A stretch of 64,000 nt of DNA from JAHIKV01 sp963733145 (GCA_963733145.1 CAVTCJ010000013.1:700623-764622), one strand, 5' to 3'. Counted from the stretch's first letter, positions 9,953-19,145 are shown. The notes: generated by a model not told the origin, from the sequence alone. Numbers and translations are program-made.

Positions 9953-10924
9953 ATGCAACGACGTGATTTTCTGGCCACGGTTGCCGCCACCGGGGCCTTG
10001 TCGATCCTCGATTCCGCTTATCTGGCCGCCAAGGAGGCGTTGGCTACGGGAAAGGCGTCCGAAAAGCCCGTTCCTCGACAACGATATGGTCGCCACAACG
10101 ATGAACTGTCCATCATCGGCTTCGGCGGCATTGCCGTAATGAATGTCACGCCCGAAGAGGCGGTCAGTTTCGTCGCCGAGGCCGTCGATCGGGGAGTGAA
10201 TTACTTTGATGTGGCCCCGACGTACGGCAATGCCCAGGAACGTTTGGGGCCGGCCTTGAAGCCCTATCGCCAAAAGTGCTTCTTGGCCTGCAAGACCACC
10301 CAGCGAGATGCCGCCGGGTCGGCAAAGGAATTGCAGCAATCACTCAAGCTGCTCCAGACCGATCACGTTGATCTCTATCAACTTCACGCTCTGACCAAGG
10401 TGGAAGATGTCAAGCGAGTATTCGGCCCTGGCGGTGCGATGGAGACTTTCCAAAAAGCCCGCAAGGACGGCAAGGTTCGATATATTGGATTCTCAGCCCA
10501 CAGTGAAGAAGCGGCCCACGCTGCTCTGGATCGTTTCGAGTTTGATTCGATCTTGTTCCCGCTCAGCTTTCCGCTGTGGATTAAAAGCAACTTCGGACCA
10601 GCGGTGCATAAGCGTGCGAAAGCGGCGGGGACGGGCATCCTTGCCTTGAAGGCGATGGCACATCAGAAACGGAAGCCGAGCGACCACCGCTGGAAGAAGG
10701 CGTGGTACGAACCGTTCGACCAGATCGACCAGGTTGCTTTGGCCTTGCGATTCACCTTGCATTTGCCCGTGACCGCCATGATTCCACCTAGCCATTGGGA
10801 GTTGGTCAAGATGGCCATAACTCTCGCTCAGGCCGGAGGTCTGACTCCCTTGAATGACCAGGAGAAAAAGATTATCGGAGAGATTGCCTCCAAGTCCGAA
10901 CCGATCTTCCCTCTACACGCATAG
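9953..10924 (+). CDS. Tat-exported aldo/keto reductase
   Basis: NAD(P)H-dependent oxidoreductase of the aldo/keto reductase fold. The start is the ATG of MQRRDFLATVAATG, behind AAAGGAGG; the RRDFLA motif plus hydrophobic stretch is a twin-arginine signal. Catalytic positions are visible: Asp and Tyr in NYFDVAPTYGN, Lys in FLACKT and His in LYQLHAL. 323 residues, normal for the family. Export suggests a redox role outside the cytoplasm on an unknown substrate. An intrinsic terminator follows 20 bases after the stop. Confidence 0.85.
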   Translation: MQRRDFLATVAATGALSILDSAYLAAKEALATGKASEKPVPRQRYGRHNDELSIIGFGGIAVMNVTPEEAVSFVAEAVDRGVNYFDVAPTYGNAQERLGPALKPYRQKCFLACKTTQRDAAGSAKELQQSLKLLQTDHVDLYQLHALTKVEDVKRVFGPGGAMETFQKARKDGKVRYIGFSAHSEEAAHAALDRFEFDSILFPLSFPLWIKSNFGPAVHKRAKAAGTGILALKAMAHQKRKPSDHRWKKAWYEPFDQIDQVALALRFTLHLPVTAMIPPSHWELVKMAITLAQAGGLTPLNDQEKKIIGEIASKSEPIFPLHA

Positions 10925-10940
10925 TCCCGCCAAGAAAAGC

Positions 10941-10971
10941 AAGAAGCCCGCGCAGGAGGGTCGGGCTTCTT
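10941..10971 (+). terminator. intrinsic terminator of the aldo/keto reductase gene
   Basis: Perfect 10-bp stem AAGAAGCCCG / CGGGCTTCTT with a G-rich loop, followed within 15 bases by a T run. A near copy follows the MATE gene at 14019. Confidence 0.75.
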
Positions 10972-11159
10972 GTTGCGTGTTTTTTCGAGGGAGAGGCGAT
11001 GGGCTACGTTGCTGCCACAGTTGTCAGGCCGAGTTTTGGGGTTGTTCTTTTTGGGGCTGGGGGCGGGGAAAAGAGTGATTGACCGTCTTCATCTCACGCC
11101 GTAGATTGTAGGGGTGATACCAAGGGCTGGAACTCACCAAACGAAAGCCGAGGTTAAGG

Positions 11160-11738
11160 ATGGACACCGGCTCCATACCTGCCGCCGAGCCGAAACTTTC
11201 CAAACTCCGCTGGTATCAGCAGACACTGCGGTGCTACAGGTTTAGTTTGATGATGATTCTTCTGGGAGCGGTGTCTCTCGCAGGTTGCATCCCAAGGCCG
11301 TCTCCCGTCCTTCACTTCGTCATCCCGTCAGGGTTCCGTGGTGCAATCCAGATCGTGTATGGCTCGCCCGACGCTTCGGCTCCAGAGGTCGTCGGAAATA
11401 GAATGGTTTACCGAATTCCTGCGGACGGAGTGCTGAAAGCCAAGTCTGACGCTCCGTTTGCGGCCTGGCACTAAACAACGGCAGCGTATGCAGATGGCAC
11501 AGCACTGCTCACGGACGTTCAAATCATTGCTGCCGAGGATGCCAACCGCCACATCAACAAAGATGCGGTGGCACTCTGGTCACTATTCAGCAGGAAGGAA
11601 GATCGGAGCGACTGGTATTACGTGGGGCCGAAATCGGAAGCAATGTACGCTGCCTATAACTCCCTCGAAGTGAGACCGGGACAGCGAGTGCTGCTGGATG
11701 AAAGGACAAGCGAGGAAAAACAAACAAGTCATCCGTAG
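11160..11738 (+). pseudogene. lipoprotein gene interrupted by an in-frame TAA
   Basis: N-terminal signal with a lipobox (SLAGC, about residues 39-43), then a beta-rich segment with GFRGAIQIVYGSPDA that resembles DUF6843-type lipoproteins (from memory). The frame stops at a TAA at 11472. The same frame continues for 88 more codons of protein-like sequence (for example TALLTDVQIIAAEDAN and DWYYVGPKSEAMYAAY) to a stop at 11738. This is a nonsense mutation, or two compensating base errors around 11465-11490. Confidence 0.6.
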
Positions 11739-11855
11739 CCTCCATGTTCCACCGCCGGCTTACCCAGCAGTGGCAAGGAGGCGACTGAACGATCTCATAG
11801 AAAACACTATACCGATCGGCAACGAAATCAAACACCAATCGAAAGAAACTTTGTC

Positions 11856-12101
11856 ATGGCCAAAAAGAAGCCCACGGAATCTGCCCTCACGAACGTGCTG
11901 GACACCGCAGTTGAATTGCTGCAAGACGCTGAGAATGCCGAGGACGACGGCATGATTACTGTCAGCAACAGCGTCTACATGCGGCTCCGAGCGGCAGTCA
12001 AGGAAGCCACCGGCATAATGCAGGGCATCGCCGTGAGCGAGGAGAGCGAGGACGATGAGGATGAAGACGACGAAGACCGGTTCGACGAAGAGGAGCCATA
12101 A
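11856..12101 (+). CDS. small acidic protein
   Basis: 81 residues, with a central helical region and an extreme Asp/Glu tail (EESEDDEDEDDEDRFDEEEP). No family recognised. Such tails occur in small nucleic-acid mimic or protein-binding factors, but nothing here assigns a role. It sits alone between the broken lipoprotein gene and a convergent small gene. Confidence 0.5.
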   Translation: MAKKKPTESALTNVLDTAVELLQDAENAEDDGMITVSNSVYMRLRAAVKEATGIMQGIAVSEESEDDEDEDDEDRFDEEEP

Positions 12102-12170
12102 CCGCCTTGGCAGACTACATCGTGAACTCGGATCGGCACGGGCTGAGAGCCTGGCGGTGATGGATGTCGG

Positions 12171-12404
12171 CTAGCGGGGAACGAGCCATCTGTTCGGTTT
12201 GAGTCTGGGAGCAGGCTTCATAAATGCTTCGGCACGTTTGATATCGCCGTCCAATTCTCCGTCATATTGCTCGGCCACAAAGTCCTTCACCAAGTCTGCA
12301 CGCTCTCCTTCAGGAATATATCCGTAGGCGTCCTTCCAGACGGTATTGAACTCTTTGACGGTGATCTTCCGCAACATTGCTTCGAGTTTATCCCGCTTTT
12401 GCAT
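12171..12404 (-). CDS. small hypothetical protein
   Basis: 77 residues, mostly helical, with MLRKITVKEFNTVWKDAYGY near the N-terminus. AGAGAG lies upstream of the ATG. Convergent with the acidic-protein gene. No recognised family. Confidence 0.5.
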   Translation of the reverse strand: MQKRDKLEAMLRKITVKEFNTVWKDAYGYIPEGERADLVKDFVAEQYDGELDGDIKRAEAFMKPAPRLKPNRWLVPR

Positions 12405-12592
12405 GGGGTCTCTCTTTCAGTTGCCTGGCATTATACCCCTTTGCGGCGAGATTCACCAGCAGTGAGCCGGAAACGCTCGGTTCCCAGCGTGGACAATAGG
12501 CTCCCTGAAGCGGCAACTACAACCCTCTGACGGAATGCGATATAATGCGACTAAGAGCAGCAACGGCGTCCTGATTTCTGATCGGCATCGAT

Positions 12593-14005
12593 ATGGATCG
12601 TTCGGCACAACTTGGGCAAGCCAGCATCCCCCGCCTGCTGCTCGCATTTTCCATTCCGGCTATCGTCGGGATGCTGGCCCAGGCTTCTTACAATCTCATC
12701 GACCGAATCTTCATCGGTCACGCCCTTGGCTCCGAGGGCATCGCCGGTACTACGGTGGCTTTCCCCGTCATGCTCGTTGTATTGGCCTTTGGCATGTTGC
12801 TAGGGTTTGGCGGCACGGCTCTGATCTCCATCCGGCTGGGCGAGGGGAAGAAGTCGGAGGCGGAACAGATCTTGGGAAACACCACCGTACTTCTCATCGT
12901 CGCTTCGGTTTTGTCCACAATCGTAGGGCTACTCTGGCTCGATGACATCCTCGTGGTCTGTGGCGCCAGCGATACGGTCTTGCCATACGCCCGCCCGTAC
13001 TTGCGAATCATCCTGCTGGGGACTGTGTTTCAGACCGTTGCTTTCGGGCTGAACTCGGTCATCCGAGGCGAGGGCAATCCGAAGATCGCCATGTGGTCGA
13101 TGCTCGTCAGCGTGTTCCTGAATGCCCTGCTCGCCCCACTCTTCATTTTCGGGTTCTCATGGGGAATGCAGGGGGCCGCATTGGCCACCGTGATCTCTCA
13201 GGCGGTCACGGCCGTGTGGGTGGTGGGCTATTTTCTGAGCGGCACCAGCGTTCTGCGGTTCCACGCCAAAACCCTGCGGTTGAACGGCGAGGTTTGCCGA
13301 CAGATCATCGTGTTCGGCTCGCCGCCCTTTGCCATGCAGATTGCCGCCAGTGCCTTGCAAACCATCTTGAATCACCAGCTTGGCGTGTACGGGGGCGACT
13401 TGGCGATTTCGGTGATGGGCATTCTCTACGCCATGTTGATGATGGTGGCGATGCCGATCTTTGGCATCAATCAAGGAGCCCAGCCGATCATTGGCTACAA
13501 TTACGGAGGAGAACGGTTCGACCGGGTGAAGCGGACGCTGGAGCTGGCGATTCTGGCGGCCACGGGCATTGCGGTCGTCGGGTTCGCCGTGATGATGCTG
13601 TTGCCGGGCCAGGTGATCCGGCTATTTAGCGGTCACGATCCGGCCCTGTTGGCCCTGGGAACTCATGCCATACGGATTTCCACGATCATGTTGCCGTTGG
13701 TCGGGTTTCAGATCGTCAGTTCAAGTTATTTTCGAGCGATTGGCAAACCCAAGGAGGCCATCCTCTTGATGTTGTCCCGGCAAGTGTTGCTGCTGATTCC
13801 GATGGCATTGATTCTGCCCCATTTCTTCGGCCTCAATGGAGTGTGGGCCGCCTTGCCAACTTCGGATTTTGGGGCTTCGTTGCTGACGGGCATTTACCTG
13901 CTGGCAGAGTTGCGGGAGTTGAAAGCCATGCCTGATAGGACACCGGATGAGCCGGCGGAGAAGCTGCTCGAAAAGTCCCAGCCGCCCTTTTCCCAGCACG
14001 CATAG
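12593..14005 (+). CDS. MATE family multidrug exporter
   Basis: 470 residues with about twelve membrane helices in two homologous halves, typical of MATE (MOP superfamily) Na+ or H+ antiporters. Family features include FSIPAIVGMLAQASYNLIDR at the start, GTALISIRLGEGK after helix 2, and the second-half equivalents FGINQGAQPIIGYNYG. Closest in pattern to the MepA-like branch. It exports cationic drugs or metabolites from the cytoplasm; the real substrate is unknown. Single-gene unit closed by a terminator. Confidence 0.9.
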   Translation: MDRSAQLGQASIPRLLLAFSIPAIVGMLAQASYNLIDRIFIGHALGSEGIAGTTVAFPVMLVVLAFGMLLGFGGTALISIRLGEGKKSEAEQILGNTTVLLIVASVLSTIVGLLWLDDILVVCGASDTVLPYARPYLRIILLGTVFQTVAFGLNSVIRGEGNPKIAMWSMLVSVFLNALLAPLFIFGFSWGMQGAALATVISQAVTAVWVVGYFLSGTSVLRFHAKTLRLNGEVCRQIIVFGSPPFAMQIAASALQTILNHQLGVYGGDLAISVMGILYAMLMMVAMPIFGINQGAQPIIGYNYGGERFDRVKRTLELAILAATGIAVVGFAVMMLLPGQVIRLFSGHDPALLALGTHAIRISTIMLPLVGFQIVSSSYFRAIGKPKEAILLMLSRQVLLLIPMALILPHFFGLNGVWAALPTSDFGASLLTGIYLLAELRELKAMPDRTPDEPAEKLLEKSQPPFSQHA

Positions 14006-14018
14006 GCCCGTTAAAAAA

Positions 14019-14048
14019 AAGAAGCCCGCACAGGAGGCGGGCTTCTTG
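14019..14048. terminator. bidirectional intrinsic terminator between MATE and cold-shock genes
   Basis: GAAGCCCGC / GCGGGCTTC stem. On the plus strand it is followed by TGTTGCATGTTTTT; on the minus strand it is followed by eight Ts, so it can also end the convergent cold-shock transcript. It is nearly identical to the terminator at 10941, including flanking bases. Confidence 0.75.
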
Positions 14049-14085
14049 TTGCATGTTTTTCCGAGGGATGAGCGATACGCCCGAA

Positions 14086-14283
14086 CTACGCCGGCGTGAC
14101 GTTCTCGGCACGGGGGCCTTTGGGACCTCGTCCTTCCGTGAAGGTAACCTTTTGGCCCTCACGCAGGGCGTCGTAACTGACGCCTTGCACGCTCGAAGAG
14201 TGGAAAAATATGTCGTCGCCACCCCCTATGTCGATAAATCCAAAACCCTTGTCGGTCAACCTCTTGATAGTGCCTTCGGCCAT
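14086..14283 (-). CDS. cold-shock domain protein
   Basis: 65-residue single cold-shock domain that binds single-stranded RNA or DNA in the cytoplasm. RNP1-like KGFGFI and RNP2-like DIFFHSS are both present. AAGGA lies 8 bases before the ATG. The leader upstream of it and its first ten codons are duplicated at 15048-15185. Gene symbols of the csp type are used inconsistently, so none is assigned. Confidence 0.92.
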   Translation of the reverse strand: MAEGTIKRLTDKGFGFIDIGGGDDIFFHSSSVQGVSYDALREGQKVTFTEGRGPKGPRAENVTPA

Positions 14284-14380
14284 CGTGCGTTTCCTTAGGA
14301 ATTGTTCGGCTTGACGCCATCTGGCTATTTGCCGATGGTCGTCGTCCGTTGATTGGAACCAGTGTAGCCCGTCACGATGC
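14258..14380 (-). repeat. cold-shock gene leader and first codons, original copy
   Basis: This stretch, covering the first codons, Shine-Dalgarno and about 90 bases upstream of the cold-shock gene, is repeated with roughly 80-85% identity by eye at 15048-15185. It probably includes the promoter. Confidence 0.75.
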
Positions 14381-14639
14381 TGTTACGCAAGTGGGGTGCG
14401 TATCGGTAGCCCTATGACCAGTGTGGGCCTGGGCGTTGATGCCATCCCCAAAAACGGTAGAATGGGGGTTCCCCAGCACAGGAGCACGAAGTGGAACTGC
14501 GAGACGCTACTCGAAAGCTGAGGAAGACCCTGAAACCATCGAAATGCTGCGGCGAGACGACATTCACTACTGCACCCGTGACCTTCTGATGGTGGAAAGA
14601 GCCAGAGAATGGCTGCTGGATGACGGGGCTGGATAGCGT

Positions 14640-14819
14640 TCATTTTCCCGCATCTCCGTCTACCGCCCTTTCGTAGACGGCCACCGCCGCCTTGGCCATC
14701 ATCTCCATCGTGCGATGAGACGGGAGCAACGGCAGTTTCTTCAGGCCCAGGCGGCAAATGACCTCAGCGATCGCTTCGTAGAGTTCTTTTTCCAGCTTTC
14801 GGACGGTCTTCTGGTCCAT
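14640..14819 (-). CDS. small hypothetical protein
   Basis: About 59 residues starting at MDQKTVRKLEKELYEAI, with AAGGA 8 bases upstream. Helical, with no recognised domain. It lies between the cold-shock gene and its duplicated leader. Confidence 0.45.
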   Translation of the reverse strand: MDQKTVRKLEKELYEAIAEVICRLGLKKLPLLPSHRTMEMMAKAAVAVYERAVDGDAGK

Positions 14820-14828
14820 AGCTCTCAT

Positions 14829-15352
14829 CCTTCGTGCCTGCTACTCCTCTTCACGATGCAGCAATGCCGCCCGCCGCAATCTCTCGCACCCGATCTTCCC
14901 TACGCATACCGCCGCGAAAATGGGACTGTCCCCTTAGGGCGGCGGGAGGGGGACAGCTCCATCTTTTCGGCCCACGGCTTATCAGTGAAATCACGTTGTC
15001 CCGCCGAAAAATGGACCAGTCCCCTGCCGCCCCGTGAACGGTTACGTCAACCTCTTAATAGTGCCTTCGGCCATCGTTCGTTATCCTTAGGAATCGTTTG
15101 GACTGACGCCGCCCGGCTATTGGCCGATGGTCATCGTCCGTTGAGTGGAACCAGTGCAACTGGTCACGGTATCGCCGTGCAAGGGGCTACGGCACAAACC
15201 ACTCGCCGTCCTGAATGGCCTTCATGCACTCATCCACCGAGAGGGCGTCAAAAATGCCCACCCATTGGCGCACGACCGTCTCCAAGGGGGTTTGGTGGGT
15301 ACAACGTCACTTTTTGTACCCACACCAGAGTTGCAGGATATTTATACCCATA
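14829..15352. repeat. intergenic stretch with cold-shock leader duplicate and palindromes
   Basis: No intact gene. It contains GGGACTGTCCCC-type palindromic motifs at about 14920-15020 (the same family as 56788-56832). At 15048-15185 it carries the copied cold-shock leader; there the coding part reads MAEGTIKRLT and then stops. On the minus strand at 15187-15300 a frame ends in ECMKAIQDGEWFVP without a usable start and looks like a gene remnant. Confidence 0.65.
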
Positions 15353-15398
15353 TAAAAAATCACAACCAGTTGCGTAAGTCATTGTTACGCAACTGGTT
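15353..15398 (-). terminator. intrinsic terminator of tRNA-Gly
   Basis: Perfect 14-bp stem AACCAGTTGCGTAA / TTACGCAACTGGTT with a 7-base loop, followed on the minus strand by GTGATTTTTTAT, just downstream of tRNA-Gly. Confidence 0.85.
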
Positions 15399-15403
15399 AT
15401 GAA

Positions 15404-15476
<73 letters not shown>

Positions 15477-15636
15477 GTATTCTGTCAAACGGTCGGGCCG
15501 CAATGCCCGGCTGCATAAGTCCAATTGTCGTTTTTACCCGACAAATGCCGCCGCGCCAAGTAGGCGGCCCTGCGGCGAAAATCGGCGACCATCCCCCAAG
15601 ATCGCTTCCGTGTGCGGCCATATTTTCTGGCAATCG

Positions 15637-17055
15637 CTAAATCTTTGTAGGATTTAGGGTTTTCCAGTAAGTTTGCCACATGCGGCTGTCGTCCAGGCAC
15701 GCAAGGGCCATCATCGCTTCGGCGTTGGAGCCATCCCAGCGGCGACCGCGGCCCTTGACCCGGTGCGTGGTGGTCTTGCACTCGCTTTCCGTGGGCCCGC
15801 TGCCAATCTGCCAGCCGCGACGGCGGAACTCGGGGTAACGGATCATTGGTTTACGCTCCGCCACGTAGTGCATCAGGCGGTTGGCTTCCTTTCGTTTGGT
15901 CGGCGATCGCAAGGGAGAACGCCAAGCCACCAGTTGGTCCCAAGCGGAATCGTAGCCCACGTGCCGAAACGTGTGCATCACTTCCTCCAGCCACGTCTTG
16001 CCCTGCGCGGACTCTTCGCCAAACACAATCCGGCGGCTCTTCTGTAGGTTCTCCCGCAGGTGATAAAAGTCCAAGCCGATGGCGTCCACCAAACCGTGAA
16101 ACTCGATCTGGTTGCGAATCCAGGGGGCCCCGTCCACGTTGGCCACCTTCTCCTCTGCCTTGGGCAACTCTAGTTGGCACGCCATCCGCTGCATCAAACG
16201 CCCCGCCGCTTCGTGGTTGCCGCTGGTCGCCCCCACATAGCGGTGCTTCATCGTTTCGTCATAGAAGTTGGCCACCTTGAATTCCTTGTAGGCCTGATCG
16301 GCCCCCGTTTTCGCGCGAGGCAAGGGCCGACAGCGACGGCCGCGCCGGCGCCGTTTTTCGCGAATCTTCGTCCGCCGCTTCTGCTTCTCTTCCGCGGTGA
16401 CCAGCGGCACTTGGACGCCGTCACACCCCAGATACAGCCGGGAAACGCCCTCGGTCGTGCGGCAGTCCGCAGCCGTCCACGGCGGCTGCAACTCCCCGCG
16501 CTGCAAGACCCGCAACACCGCCTTGCCCTCCCCTTCGATCAACTGCCGCAACGCTTCCTTGCTGATGGACCAATGCGCCGCACGCGCCAGATTGGCCGCG
16601 GTCTTGGCAAAACTAGCTGAATCTTGATTCAACCGACACGCCATCTCCCGCACCCCTTCGCTGATCGTCGCTTCGGCTTCGTCCAACCAGCGGTCTGCCG
16701 GCGTTTCGCTTCCTTCCTGTCGACAGTGCCAACGAATCCGCCAAACATCAATCCGCCCATTGATGGTCAGGATGCTGGTGGACTGCTTTCCTTTATGCCG
16801 TTTCTTCTTTCCCGTCGCGGCGCTGTTCGGAGGGGGGAAAAGCGGCTTCCGCCGCGTTGACTTTCATCTGGATCGCCTTTTCGTAGGCGACCTGGCGAAA
16901 GCGATCCAAGGCATCCCTCGCTTTCTCTTCGCTATCGCGAATCACTCGACCCTGCGGCGCCTGTCCACCGCCTCGGCTACCTCCCGCAACGCACGCTCGA
17001 ACTCCGCTCGCATCTGCTCTTCGTAGGCCTTCCGGTCCAACTTGGGTAGTGCCAT
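15637..17055 (-). pseudogene. ISKra4-like transposase, frameshifted
   Basis: Reading from the ATG at 17055 (AGGAGG 8 bases upstream), MALPKLDRKAYEEQMRAEFE begins the protein. Frame shifts occur near 16975 and within a run of six Cs near 16830. From about 16770 the frame is continuous to 15637. The ending with IGSGPTESECKTTTHRVKGR and RRWDGSNAEAMMAL matches the C-terminal part of ISKra4-type DDE transposases as I remember them. Terminal inverted repeats were not found by eye. Either a decaying insertion sequence or one hit by base errors. Confidence 0.65.
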
Positions 17056-17213
17056 CGCAATTTCCTCCTGTGTGGCATTATGCTAAAACCAAGACGCCAA
17101 CCCAAGTTATACAGCCTCCCTATTGTTCGCGCCAGTCATATTTGCCGCACACTCGGTTCCGAGCTAGTTTACCAACCGCACGATTCATGTTAGGATTACT
17201 CGGATTGGCTTCC

Positions 17214-17251
<38 letters not shown>

Positions 17252-17374
17252 GGTTATAGCTACCACCGCAAACTACCCCGCAAAACGCGGCAAATACCTT
17301 GTTTTCAAGGCTTTTCCTCACTACGGCCACTTCCTCGAATATAGTGTATAAATGTGTAGAAAAGTGGCGTTTCG

Positions 17375-17388
17375 GGTGTCAAGACACC
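17375..17388. promoter_or_regulatory. inverted GGTGTC pair near left attachment site
   Basis: GGTGTC at 17375 and GACACC at 17383 lie 126 bases inside the left end of A. The same hexamer clusters at the right end of A (28390-28470) and occurs at the right end of B (39336). It is a candidate arm-type integrase or excisionase site. Confidence 0.4.
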
Positions 17389-17433
17389 TGGTAGTGTACA
17401 GGTGGGCGACTTCTCCCTGATAGCAGTAGAATC

Positions 17434-18393
17434 TCAGATTCCCACGCAAACCGTAAACGACAATGACGAATCGGCTGCCGCAGGCGCGGGGACAGGGATC
17501 GGGGTATCGGCCTTTTTCGCCAGCCGCGGTATGAGGTCCACGGCTTGCAGGTCGGCCGAGGTGTCAAGATAGTGCCGGCGAGTAATGGCGTCCGAAGAGT
17601 GTCCCAACTGCATGGTTGCATCACCGCCCGCCCGGTGCATGAGGGTGGCAGTTGTGCGCCTGATCCGCTGCAACTGGTCGCGGCGGCCGAATGGAAGCCC
17701 GGCCCGTTTGAGTGTTTTACGGATTTGCGAATACCACGTAGCCGAACACATCACGGTGTAAAAAATAAACTCCCGCTCTGGTTCGCGGATTGCCTCAATA
17801 GCCTCCAGGGTTGATTCGCTGATCCTCAATAGTTGGTCGTGCCGTTGCTTGCCGGTTAGACCCGCCCGGAACAGGATCGCCGGAATATCGGGGCGTATGT
17901 CGGAAAAGAGCAGCCGCTTGATTGTGCCGCCGCGCTGTCCAGTGTCGTAAGCCACGAGAATGATCGCCAGCAGGATTCGGGATCGACGGATGCCTTGATG
18001 CCATCCCGGGGTGGACTTGGCGGCTTCAATCAGACGTGACATTTCCTCGGGCGTGTACGCTTCGGGCATCCTGTTGGTTGCTGATATGTGGGGCACGTCC
18101 GGCACTTCCGTCAGCAATCCCCTCTTGTGTGCGTAGGTCGCCAGGGCGATTAGATGTTTGCGTAAGGTTCGGGTTGTATCGGGTCGGTGTCCCCGAGAAT
18201 AGTGACAGAGAAACTTATTGATCTTGTCTTCCGTGAGGTCGTCGAGGATGGGTTGCCGATGTAGTGCCCTTGCGAAGCTGCGCAGGGTCACGCCGTAAAT
18301 CCCGGCCGTTGAATCCATCAGCCGCTTGTTCGGCCGGTAGTAATCGTCGAAAAACTTTACAAGGGGCGTACAGCCGTTTGACTTGCTGGGCAT
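17434..18393 (-). CDS. tyrosine recombinase/integrase 1 (element A)
   Basis: 319 residues from the Met of MPSKSNGC, preceded by TTGGAG. An N-terminal SAM-like core-binding domain (about 10-100) is followed by the catalytic domain with box I Arg in YDTGQRGGTIKRL, RIRRTTATLMHRAG for the HxxR-type box, and LGHSSDAITRRHYL with the His and nucleophile Tyr. It ends 185 bases from the att core, a normal place for a self-site integrase. A conserved structured RNA lies immediately upstream. Confidence 0.85.
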   Translation of the reverse strand: MPSKSNGCTPLVKFFDDYYRPNKRLMDSTAGIYGVTLRSFARALHRQPILDDLTEDKINKFLCHYSRGHRPDTTRTLRKHLIALATYAHKRGLLTEVPDVPHISATNRMPEAYTPEEMSRLIEAAKSTPGWHQGIRRSRILLAIILVAYDTGQRGGTIKRLLFSDIRPDIPAILFRAGLTGKQRHDQLLRISESTLEAIEAIREPEREFIFYTVMCSATWYSQIRKTLKRAGLPFGRRDQLQRIRRTTATLMHRAGGDATMQLGHSSDAITRRHYLDTSADLQAVDLIPRLAKKADTPIPVPAPAAADSSLSFTVCVGI

Positions 18394-18417
18394 TGTCGTG
18401 ACTCCAAGAAAGACCAC

Positions 18418-18588
18418 GAGCCGTTGCACCCGCTTACAAGCACCCGAAGAGTGCCTCGCGGCCTTGGTCCCCGGCTACCCGGATCATTCCTTGGTTACGC
18501 GAACGGACGCAACGGCTCGTGGCCTGATAGATCATCTTGGAACCTTTGGAAGGGTTGTAAGCCCTTGGCGGTCTATGATTCGACCGCC
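18418..18588 (-). ncRNA. structured leader RNA of integrase operon, copy 1
   Basis: On the minus strand the RNA folds into two upstream hairpins (18567-18588 and 18550-18566) and a long helix (18509-18518 with 18418-18427) that encloses further hairpins at 18471-18482 and 18440-18454. It ends 24 bases before the integrase start. A second copy at 32210-32389 keeps the same helices with compensatory changes. Alternative pairs are G-U only when read on the minus strand, which fixes the strand. Strongly conserved unpaired blocks include AACCAAG and TTTCTTG. Confidence 0.72.
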
Positions 18589-18596
18589 GCGGGCTA

Positions 18597-19145
18597 TTAT
18601 CGGTTATCGAGGGGAAACGTCAACCCCCCGCCTCTTCGCTTGATCCGCTCTTTGGCACAACTGGGGCACGTGCAATTCGCCACTTCGCCGGTGCAGCCGG
18701 CCTTGCCCAACGTCGCCGCCGACTCGCCCGCCTCCGCCGCGGCTACCGCCGGAAAGTGCGATTTCGCCGGCGACGGCTCGCGTCGATTCGATCGACCAGA
18801 CTGCGTCGACGTGGCCGACGATTCGCCCGGGCCTTGCATCGACCCCCGCCGGTTCGGACGTGCGCGGTCCGGCTCGCTGTCGGTGGCGGTATAAGGCTCG
18901 CAAGCGGTCGCCTCCTCTTCGCTCAGTTTCTCCCACGTCGCCCATGCCGCCGTCAGTTCTCCCGCCAGGCAGTCAGAGACCTCGACACAGTAGACGTTGA
19001 CGGCCGCTTCGCCGTCGATCACCACGTCCGCCACGCGCCAGAGCCGGCCGTCGACGCTGCCAATGCAGCTCCCGATCGCGGGGACCGCCGGCAAGCTCCG
19101 CTGCTCGGTCCCCACGCCTCGAAAATGGAGTTGAACGTCGATCAT
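18597..19145 (-). CDS. hypothetical protein with C-terminal CxC..C motif
   Basis: About 182 residues starting at MIDVQLHFRGVG. A short N-terminal beta-rich region is followed by a low-complexity linker rich in Ser, Arg and Ala, and a C-terminal CTCPSCAKERIKR that may bind zinc. The start overlaps the stop of the preceding small gene in ATGA fashion, so it is translationally coupled. Function unknown. Confidence 0.5.
   Translation of the reverse strand: MIDVQLHFRGVGTEQRSLPAVPAIGSCIGSVDGRLWRVADVVIDGEAAVNVYCVEVSDCLAGELTAAWATWEKLSEEEATACEPYTATDSEPDRARPNRRGSMQGPGESSATSTQSGRSNRREPSPAKSHFPAVAAAEAGESAATLGKAGCTGEVANCTCPSCAKERIKRRGGGLTFPLDNR

Noticed and set aside
14421..14636. Plus-strand frame of about 71 codons between the cold-shock gene and its copied leader
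   Set aside because: Its N-terminal half looks random and there is no ribosome site. Only the last part (ARREWLLD-like) could be coding, which is too little to support a gene.
18418..18588. Leader as a cobalamin, TPP or T-box element
   Set aside because: The consensus boxes of these classes are missing, and no vitamin, transport or aminoacyl-tRNA gene follows.
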